The notes under the pieces: generated by a model | The model's database searches: none | Told to the model about the DNA's origin: nothing | What the model saw: the letters and a program-made list of their open reading frames with translations, nothing else | Part shown: piece by piece, positions 55,838 through 64,000 of the stretch | Numbering within the stretch: position 1 is the first letter of the stretch | Layout of the letters: each line of letters opens with the position of its first letter | Program-made: the position numbers and the translations under genes | NCBI RefSeq assembly: GCF_000699445.3 | Contig: NC_067198.1 | Coordinates: 19,362,536-19,426,535 of the forward strand | Source of the DNA: Schistosoma haematobium | Lineage: Eukaryota > Platyhelminthes > Trematoda > Strigeidida > Schistosomatidae | Direction: 5' to 3' | DNA length: 64,000 nt

Positions 55838-56645
55838 ATTTATTAGAAACCCATGACCAATAGTTCTGTCTTCTAAAATGTTATTTTACTTGAGATTTGT
55901 AAATTGTTTTTAAGGACAACTCTAGAAATATCTTTGTATTTTATCATTCCATTAAATTATCAATGACAAGTTCATCTTAGTTTATCATATAAATGAAATG
56001 ATTGGTATGACATTAACCAACTATCAATTCATAGATTATTACATATCTAATTGTTAATTGTATATTCATTTCTAAATTTAAATATTAATGGGAACATTTT
56101 TAAATAAGACTGTAGTTATGACAAGGAATTCACTAGAAGTTTTGTTTTATATTAATCTACATGAGATTTCTATGGTCCAGTAAGAAAAAAAACATTTAAA
56201 ATGTAGACATCATTAATCTGAAAGTCATTTAGTTAAATATAATAATATAACTAATACAATAAGAAAAAAAGTATAAGCTGAATGAAATATTTATGATTAG
56301 TTGTGGCGTCGGAAACAAATATTTCCCCTTTTGATGAACATTGTACAAAACCCAAATAGATTCTACCACGTAAATTATTCTTTACATTTGTTTATAAAAG
56401 TAATTCTTATCTTCTAACTAGAACATTGTAAAATAGATTAGAATTTCGTTTTAAAGAATGTAAAGTATTCTATGTAAAGTCATTACTAAAGTATAGAGGT
56501 TTTTTATTCATTTATAGAGTTTAAATCAATAAGTTGAAAGACAATGAAATGACTTCTTTTTTTTCAATGTGGAAATTAAAATGACTTTAGAAAATCTAAT
56601 AAATGTCAGTATTATTACAAGGAAAAGTAATGGTTAGAATCATGT
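55838..56645. other. Intergenic stretch
   Basis: AT-rich; nothing recognisable. Confidence 0.4.
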
Positions 56646-56667
56646 AAGAAAAGATTTTCTCTGATTC

Positions 56668-57186
56668 TATACACATTTAAATCTTTATCAGAAGGGATTT
56701 TTGTGGATATTATAGTAATTTCAATAGATGAGATCATGAGTCAGTTGAAGCTAGACCACCATAGAAAACCTGGAAGCACTGGACGACCATTTCGTCCTAC
56801 TTTGAAACTCCTCAGCAGTGCACATCCACGACCACACCTCGCGGAATTCGAACCCAGAGCCTATCAGTCTCGTACAGGAGCGCCTAACTTCTAAACCATC
56901 GAGCTGGCTGGCATCCAACGGTCCTAATCTCTTACTCCAAGTAATCCACGAAATTGCGTAACCGTTCAACATTATCATCAGTGAGATAAAATCTCACAAC
57001 AGACCCGGTTGAAGTTCACTGGCCACTGCTTCTCACTAGAACTCCAGGAAATACCTTTTGAAGCCAGTTCCTAATGAGCATATGCTGATTATTATCAGAA
57101 GGGGTTTATGTGGATTTTATAGTAATTTCAATACTTGAGATTACGAGTCAATTGAAGCTAAACCACCATGGAAAACCTGAAAGCAC
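56668..57186 (-). mobile_element. Type B hammerhead/tRNA-derived element, tandem more-than-one-unit copy
   Basis: On the - strand the copy starts at 57186 with GTGCTTTCAGGTTTTCC, two bases past the hammerhead self-cleavage point of the unit consensus. It runs through tail, leader, tRNA-like part (about 56910-56840, B box GGGTTCGAATTCC), hammerhead (56776-56821), and a second copy of the tail ending near 56686 (CCCTTCTGATAAAG). Imperfect ~20-bp direct repeats AAGAAAAGATTTTCTCT (56646-56662) and AAGAAAGCATTTTCTCT (from 57188) look like an aged target duplication. The unit is about 400 bp. Confidence 0.8.
56776..56821 (-). ncRNA. Hammerhead ribozyme, type B, core intact
   Basis: On the - strand: stem I GCACTG/CAGTGC perfect, CTGAGGAG (56815-56808), CGAAAT with GTC at 56784-56782. 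Stem II (TTTCAAAGTAGGA) is held partly by U-G pairs, and stem III opens with U-G. Core complete; activity uncertain. Confidence 0.8.
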
Positions 57187-57489
57187 AAAGAAAGCATTTT
57201 CTCTAGTCAATAAATAAACCACTGATAAGAATTCTCAAAATCATTTTGGATGAATTATATATATGAGTTTTTCTTAAAATTAGCCAAATTTTAATGTAGA
57301 CAAAATTTTATTGACAGCTGTGCAAAAGTTACCTCTCTCTCTTGAAAGTATATACTTCTGAACATAATTGTGTTTTCCTTTTTCCACTTAAAATTCCAAA
57401 CTTTTTACTCAAGAGTTTACTTAGATGTCAGATAATCAAACAATAAAACTTATCAGTATAGATTGTGAAGATTATTGAGTCTTTATTGA

Positions 57490-57810
57490 GATCATGATCC
57501 GATCAGTGTTTGACCACCATTAAAAACTCGAAAGCATTGGGTGGCCGTATCGTCCTAGTACGGGACTCCTCATCAGTGTGCATCCAGAACTCTGCTCGTA
57601 GAGCTCGAACACAAAACCTTCAGTCTTGTGTGAACGCTTAACCTCTGGACCACTGAGCTGGCATCCAATGGTGTTAATGGATAACTCTGACCAATGCACG
57701 ATATTGTGCGACCATCTTTCATCGTCTTTTGTGGATAAACGCCTCACATTCAACACCGTTGGACTCCACTGGTCACAGCTTCTCACTAGAAACCTGAGAA
57801 TTACTTATCA
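57490..57810 (-). mobile_element. Type B hammerhead/tRNA-derived element, decayed
   Basis: Minus orientation with leader (57700-57800), tRNA-like part (about 57655-57595; CAGCTCAGTGGTCCAGAGGT) and hammerhead relic (57535-57585). Stem II GTCCCGTACTAGGAC is kept, but the core strand CGAAAC is CGATAC, the 5' core C is A, and the GTC site is lost. Inactive. Confidence 0.75.
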
Positions 57811-59487
57811 ACGTTTATTTCAACATACATTTAAATATTTGGTCCTGAAAACTAAATCAAGGACTTTTTCAATGCTTTTTATATTGCTTAGAGAATTATT
57901 GAAAAAAAAACAGAACTGGACGAAATTGTTTTATATTATAACATAGTAATCTTTACAGATAAGTGTTATGGTGTGAGCTATGGATACTAACAGTAACAAT
58001 TCTGCTTATCAGTTTAAAAATAACCAAAATTGACTTCTAATCGAATCAAGATCCTTCATGGATACTCTATGCTTTTTGGTTTTGAATAGGTTCTAATCTG
58101 ATTGTAGTCTCTCACAAAAGCACATTTCAGTCAGTACATGTCTGTATGAAAAGTTAAACTGAATAATAATTTCCTACTGTCAGATAATACAGTGATAAAA
58201 GAAAATGTTTCATACAACTTAATGCTTGAGAAAGTGAATAACTGAATAATACTGCCAATTTTACAAGTACAGGCGATGACCAATATTCTCAAAATTCTGG
58301 GCGGTTTATTTTCAAAAAGTGAATTTATCGCCATGAATTTGACTGTTTTACATATATGTTCAAGATGATTAATACTGTCTTACAACCATGTGAGCTCATG
58401 CATTATCATGTATCAATTCAAGAAAAAAACAATTCCATTAGTCAGTATATTATTTTACTCTCCTGACCTTTGAAGAAACGAGATATGATGACTTCAGAAT
58501 ACAAGCATCAATAATATCATGAGACTCGAACTGGCGGTAACCATTTTCGGGTGAATGGCAGTTAACCCCTGGTTAAAAGCATTTGATAAATATTTTTAAT
58601 ATTTACAAGGTGAATGCATATTAGACGGTTATTAGTTTTACTTTTGAATACTTTTCACTAAGAATTGTCTAAGCAAACCGTTATGTTCCATGGCCGGTCA
58701 AATATCGGGTAATGAAATGGCCAATCAGAAAACCGACTTCTATGACCTTATCCCTATGCTACACCAATGATGAGTCAAACATCACCAGCAGCCTTAGGTT
58801 AACTCTGAATCTTTATTCGTCATCTGTATAGACACTTTTCATCTAGCCCGACCCGTTTAGCCCAGAACACAAATGCAAACAGGATGTTAAATAAAGTAAT
58901 TATTATGATAGTTACTAATCACTTGATTTTACGCTGTTTGTTATTGTTCTAACCAAAGAGATCATAATTACAAAATTTTTGGTTTTCAAATTGAATATAA
59001 CCCGCTAAATACTAAAAAATTGTATAAAGAAATTATTGTTTACTACGTGTCTAAAGTACTGACGATATTACATTACAGCCTACCACTATAGGTTCGTTAT
59101 ATGAAAAAGTTGATATACGTTTGACAAGAAGGCTTGAAATTTATTAGAGAAACACTATGTTCATTTATCAGAGGATATTTTTCTATTGGATTACATCATC
59201 TACGTTGAATATGCAAATTTTAAAGGAAAGTAGTTCACCTATAATAAAGTTTTAAAATGACTATATTTCTTAAAAAATTTTTCTTACCCTTGAAACCGTC
59301 TAAGATCATCATAATAAATCAAGATGTAGTTACATATAAATAAAAATAATATATTTGTAATATCCCAATGAGTAGAAAATAAGATTTTCCGACGTTTCGT
59401 GACTTAGTGTAAGCCACTTCTTCAGAGAATAACTAATCAAATTAAAATTAATCCAAGTTACATATTATGAAAATTTATTATTTATTT
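57811..59487. other. Intergenic stretch
   Basis: AT-rich. A slightly GC-richer patch at about 58680-58870 (CATGGCCGGTCAAATATCGG…CTAGCCCGACCCGTTTAGCC) may be an old repeat. No gene. Confidence 0.35.
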
Positions 59488-59595
59488 GGTACAGGATTGT
59501 GGAGATTGTTAAGTTCTAAACTAAGATCTTTAACCGATCAAAGTTAGACCACAATTGAAATCTTGAAACCTCCGTGTCATATATGAAGCAGTTAC
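59488..59595 (-). mobile_element. Type B element relic (tail only)
   Basis: GGATTGTGGAGATTGTTAAG, then CGATCAAAGTTAGACCACAA and TTGAAATCTTGAAACCTCCG parallel the tail of minus-strand type B copies (GTGGAGATTATAG, CAATTGAAGCTAGACCACCA, GGAAAACCTGGAAGC). Very decayed. Confidence 0.4.
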
Positions 59596-60481
59596 CTACC
59601 GAAGACACTGTAAAATGGTCATGAACTATCATGAATTTATTGTTTATTCATTTATTTCCGTCAATAACATGTCATGTTGTTTATTCAAAACACTTAAAAT
59701 TCATCAAACATTAATCCAAACGATAAATTTTAAAGTTCAATTATATGCAACAATAAACTTTTTTATTTAGATTACTGATTATATTGTACAAATTGATTAG
59801 AGATTATTTACTGTTTTATGATGACAAAAAAATCACTATAATTTCATTTGACGATTCATTTATGGTGTTTAACATTTTATATGAACTTCACTTACTATCA
59901 AAACAATACATTACTTATATTTTTAACTGGTTACATAAAGAATAAGTTATTTGATACTTACTAAATAAATATGAACCACTATTTACGAATATTTCTCGTA
60001 ACGACAATTAACAGATGATGATAATTACACGCATTATAATATTATGTCTATTTCCTCCTTCAATATATCAGCATCATGAGTAATGTTTAGTAGTTACATT
60101 TCACAGCTTAGTCAATAGATTATAATAAAGAAATTGATTTTTTTTATAAAAAAAACACAACACGCTAATAATCACAAGCAATTTTCCTTCAAAAATCGAT
60201 ATGAAACGGAAAAAAGACGACAAAAGTCCCAACTAAGAATTAAGGAGTAGAGATTATAAAAACAGTATGTATTGAAAAGTAATTAATACAATTGTTTGAG
60301 AGAAATTCCCCTTACTTTGTTGCCAACTAATCTTTGTGAAACTACTAATTATTATAAAGCTAAAAATCAATTTGAAAATCGAATATTATATCATGAAAGT
60401 ATGTCATGAAGGAAGGTTTTTTTTCACAGAAGGAAGCCAAACTTCAGATGAAATTGATTCGGAGAAAAAATCTGTTCATGC

Positions 60482-60570
<89 letters not shown>
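60482..60570. repeat. (CAT)n microsatellite, about 30 uninterrupted units
   Basis: 89 bp of perfect CAT/ATC repeat, a long pure tract expected to be highly variable between isolates. Confidence 0.97.
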
Positions 60571-60572
<2 letters not shown>

Positions 60573-61381
60573 GTAATCATATTTATTTTTTCAAAAAAGA
60601 CGGGTGATTATGATTTATACATTCTACATCTAACAAACTACATCAAAGAACTATCTTTTATCAAATGTGTCTTATATTTGGCTTTTATAGATATTTATTG
60701 AATAAATGAAAAGATCGTTGACATTAAACAGGAGAGGATAGAAAAGTAAAAAGTTATTAAATGTCACAAGTTAGCGGTTATAATTCAACCAGATTTTCAT
60801 TCAGTTATACCAGATAAGTAGTTTTACGATCCTCGAAATCCAATTTCTCTTATTTTCCTTTTCTAAATGAAAATTTGCACACCAGTGGAATGGTTACTAT
60901 AATGTCAGTTTTGTTTTAGATTTCTCAAGTCAATTTCACTTAGCGGTTTAAATTATCAACTTTTAATAAATAAGATACAAATTTGAAATGTATTATATCT
61001 TCTTCAATCTGAGTAGTTAGTAGTCTCTTTGACATTTAAAAAGTGTTTGGATTAAATAAGATTAGACTAACGTCCAACTATTTACTGGATAAAATCTACT
61101 CATTGATTATCAACTATGACCGTCTAAGCATATAGTAGTATCATTGATTTATAACCAATGAAATAGTCAGTAAGATATACAAACTGAATGAAGAAATCAT
61201 TTTTCTCATTTATTTGCATTATTCCATCATTTACAATAATTTGATTCTACCTTAATGTATAGTATAGAGTTCATAACTGAACCAGTGGGCTAACTATTGT
61301 TACAGTGACAAGTAAATATATCTACCTAGATATCAAAATGTTTGCACGAAGGTTAAAGTTAGTAATCAATTATTCAGATTG

Positions 61382-61385
<4 letters not shown>

Positions 61386-61422
<37 letters not shown>
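61386..61422. repeat. (AT)n microsatellite, about 18 units
   Basis: 37 bp of pure AT, self-complementary. Confidence 0.95.
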
Positions 61423-61424
<2 letters not shown>

Positions 61425-61474
61425 GTTTGAGAGAAAGACAAATAACATTAATGATTATCACTAATGGACGTACA

Positions 61475-61640
61475 ACATCGAGAATTGATTGAAGTTAGAA
61501 ATATGAACAATTGGATTTCAATTCAATGTCCAAAAGTTTAAGCCCTCTCTGCGACACCTAAAAGTCTAGGGTTTAATACACATGGAAGTGCTGGATGAAC
61601 ACTGAAGATAAGTTAAATGTGCTACGTCCACGTTGTGCTA
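61475..61640 (+). mobile_element. Type B element relic
   Basis: Contains GAATTGATTGAAGTTAGAAA (leader relic), a tRNA-like relic (AAAAGTTTAAGCCCTCTCTG, B box relic AGGGTTTAATAC), and GGAAGTGCTGGATGAACAC. The ribozyme is not recognisable. Weak. Confidence 0.35.
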
Positions 61641-62221
61641 TTATATGTACTTAAATACGAGGAACCACTGCAACTCCTACGGAGCGAAATGAGAACATAA
61701 AAGATTGATACAAGTGAAGATATTTCCACTCTAAAACAAGGCAATCTTAGCGGAAAATACATTCGTTTATACATTGATTTGTACACTTATTAAGTTATCA
61801 ATAAGAAAAACGTCACATGTACAAAAAATGTCCAGAATTATAACAAATAGCATGCTGGATGTCTTGCTGAACATAGTTCACATTCATTTATTGCAAATAA
61901 TATCATACTGGATAAAAATCCCACTGAATATGGGACAAACCTTATGTTAAACAAATTGTTACACTGAAAATGAAACACATTATTCTGAACGGTTGTCATA
62001 CTGAATTAAGAAAAACAACATGATCTCGCTATTTTATCCCATCAGATCAGGATGATCTTCAATTTATGAATGAAACCACTCATCTTGGATATAAGATCCG
62101 GTATCCTACACATTGTCTCTTTATTTTGACATCAGTATGTTAGAGTTAAATAACTTATTAGTGCCTCCTAGTTTCTAGTCGTCATAAGACTAAGGTCGGT
62201 TAGTTTTATTTAACATAAACT
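61641..62221. other. Intergenic stretch
   Basis: AT-rich; nothing recognisable. Confidence 0.4.
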
Positions 62222-62475
62222 GGTTGTTTGGACCTTCCCATTGATGTTTAAGACTCCACTTGATCAGTGTTTTTTTGCAGCCTGTGCAAATTATCTTGAT
62301 ATTGCCAGTAAATAACTAGAATTTTAAGCAGAAATAGTGGCTAGCAGTCTTAAGTGAAAAGTACTGGGAGTGAGCTTCACAGCAAACGCTAATTTTGGGA
62401 TTCAGGTACATTCTGATAACGGATATCAAATGGGACGAAACTCCAGTCCTGGATCCCATTGCTAGCCACCATTCG
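62222..62475. mobile_element. Type A (Smα-like) element, decayed copy
   Basis: Left part (62222-62320) is the type A reverse-strand tail (CTTCCCATTGATGTTTAAGA, CTTGATATTGCCAGTAAATA). It joins a plus-strand part with GTGAAAAGTACTGGGAGTGA and a hammerhead relic (62404-62460). The first core strand is CTGATAAC, stem II is rebuilt, CGAAAC (62436-62441) and GTC (62446-62448) remain, followed by CTGGATCCC and TAGCCACCATTCGAT. Inactive. Same reverse-tail/forward-ribozyme plan as the other three copies. Confidence 0.75.
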
Positions 62476-64000
62476 ATTCCTCATAAAATCAGTCAGTCAT
62501 GTAAAACCTTCATTTCAGAAATTTCCACAACGTCCTATAATAATACATAAGATACTTATTTATATTTCCAATACTTAAACAAAAAATTGTTCATTATCAA
62601 ATATTCCTTTCCATTAAATGGGACTAAATAATAGCAAGTGTCTCTGTCTTATAATCAAGTCATAAAATAATCAAGAAATCTAAGAAATAAGAATACATAT
62701 GTATTTCGAAAGAAGATGCTATGTTAGTTACTAAACAAACACATTCTTCCTCCCCTAAATAGTTGCATCATTTAAATTCTATAAAACTATAGATGAATGT
62801 TTCGGTAATAAACGTGAAGATTCAATTAATGAAGTACGCTGTTTGTTGTTCAGATATTTTGTAGTGTTATTTTTAATATAGAAATATACAACTAGCTTGC
62901 CAAAAACTTACTAAGTGGAAATTTGTTTATTTATATTTAAACAAATTCAGTAGGATTAATTGAGTTCATAAACGATTGTCTTGGTGTTGCCAGTATATAC
63001 AGCGGAATTAGTTTTCCTAGTGGTAGAATGATCGAATAATTCAAAAAAACTGTTTTTTAATTAGTTGCTTAGATGGGTGAATATTTCAGTGTGTTACTTC
63101 ATTAAATGTTAAATGCAGTTCCAAATACGTACTAGTTTAGTGAGTGATAGCATCTATGTATCTCTCAGTAAGTATTTAGTTGTCCACGGTTTTATGACAT
63201 TATTATCAGGATGGATCTACATCAACTTGTTTCAATCCCATAAGGCATGTGAAAAGATAAACGACATCGTTGTGTACAACGCAAATCTTAGAAAATCATA
63301 TAGTTGTGAGTAATTATAGATAATGAGAAGCAGTGGATTTAAATTCCTTAATTCTATAACTCTTCAGTAATACCACCCTGTGGTCTTAAAGAAACTGATA
63401 CCTCTAGTTGAGTTCTATCTTACGTCATCAAGATTTACGATGTTATTAGTGAGTAACTCATCTCATGAATGATCTGTTGTGGATTTGAAATTTTCAAGCT
63501 AATCAGTCATTCCATAACCACGAGTTTGTGTAGCTATCAGAATCAATAAATGGATATTGTACAGATTGATTAAGTAACTGTTCAAAAATTTGTCGTCGTG
63601 TTCTGAATTTTGGACTCCATTTTCGGTTGTTCTTTACATGATCATCCTATTATTCCGTTTAGTTTTCCAAAGTTTGGTTGACTTAACATACATAACACGA
63701 TTTTTCGAGTGTAAAGCATAACTAATGACCAACAAGTTCTCTGTTGAATTTAGAGGTAGTTGGAATTTCTGTCATCAACAGTTCAGTGCAGAAAGAAAAA
63801 TTCAGTCGTCAATCACTTTAGGTAAAACAATATCTGTAATGTTAATCACATTTGACTGAACGCCTAGTAATCCTCGTCTAAAGTATAAAATACCGTAATC
63901 CTAACGTCGGAAAGCATATATTTTTTTTGAAGAACGGATTAATAAAATAAATTCAACATTTTAGTAGCCGTATAATTTGTGATCCTAAAAATGAACGACT
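62476..64000. other. Noncoding end of the window
   Basis: AT-rich; a 66-codon frame at 63113-63313 has no recognisable features. Nothing supported. Confidence 0.35.

Larger units (their letters stand above)
59596..61474. other. Intergenic stretch with two microsatellites
   Basis: AT-rich. Holds the (CAT)n and (AT)n runs listed separately. The frame crossing the CAT run at 60336-60701 exists only because the repeat reads as poly-Ile. Confidence 0.45.

Noticed and set aside
60336..60701. 121-codon frame with a poly-Ile stretch
   Set aside because: Created by reading through the (CAT)n microsatellite.
1..64000. CRISPR array, bacterial operons or riboswitches
   Set aside because: Introns, LINEs and a homeobox show an animal genome; no spaced direct-repeat array was seen.

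Overview
The window is AT-rich animal DNA with GT-AG introns, sparse genes and a heavy load of retroelements. It is best explained as a blood fluke, Schistosoma or a close relative. The main reasons are many copies of hammerhead-ribozyme repeats of the schistosome Smα satellite type, RTE/SR2-like and CR1-like LINEs, Penelope-like elements, and a flatworm-type Hox exon. I cannot fix the species from sequence alone.

Two conventional protein genes can be supported, both on the + strand. The first is a Hox gene of the Hox2/Hox3-like (anterior) class. Its homeobox exon (1297-1750) and a terminal Asn-rich exon (8225-8927) are separated by a 6.5-kb intron that holds LINE fragments and a hammerhead-ribozyme element; the 5' exon(s) lie upstream of the window. 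The second is a complete four-exon CCA-adding tRNA nucleotidyltransferase (TRNT1-like) spread over 24422-30430. All its exon junctions are in phase 0, and the conceptual protein is 476 residues.

Between the two genes lies a retroelement block from about 12.6 to 23.8 kb. A + strand CR1-like LINE (12.6-15.6 and 20.1-21.7 kb) is split by a nearly full-length CR1-like LINE on the - strand (15.6-20.1 kb). A + strand RTE/SR2-like element (21.8-23.8 kb) follows. Further RTE fragments lie in the Hox intron and in TRNT1 intron 3. Penelope-like fragments with GIY-YIG remnants are at 30.9-31.9 and 35.3-36.0 kb. A Tc1/mariner-type DNA transposon with perfect 18-bp inverted repeats is at 41.3-42.5 kb. A small TIR family with apparent 6-bp target duplications is present twice (53.8 and 55.5 kb).

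The distinctive layer is a set of short elements that join a tRNA-like pol III promoter to a hammerhead ribozyme. Type A has the Smα-type core (7.96, 39.25, 46.5 and 62.2 kb). Type B has core CTGAGGAG with a GTCCCATACTAGGAC stem II (4.8, 9.1, 33.8, 34.6, 42.6, 43.5, 47.5, 48.8, 55.3, 56.7, 57.5, 59.5 and 61.5 kb). Type C is one copy with a deleted core, nested in a TIR element (53.8 kb). Several copies are head-to-head inverted pairs with clear target-site duplications. One type B copy is longer than a unit and begins at the predicted self-cleavage point, as expected for elements that move through a cleaved or circular RNA. One type A copy sits in sense orientation about 60 bp upstream of the Hox terminal exon.

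The second half of the window (about 36-64 kb) has no convincing gene. It is AT-rich intergenic or intronic DNA with repeats, microsatellites and one weak candidate exon at 51.6 kb.
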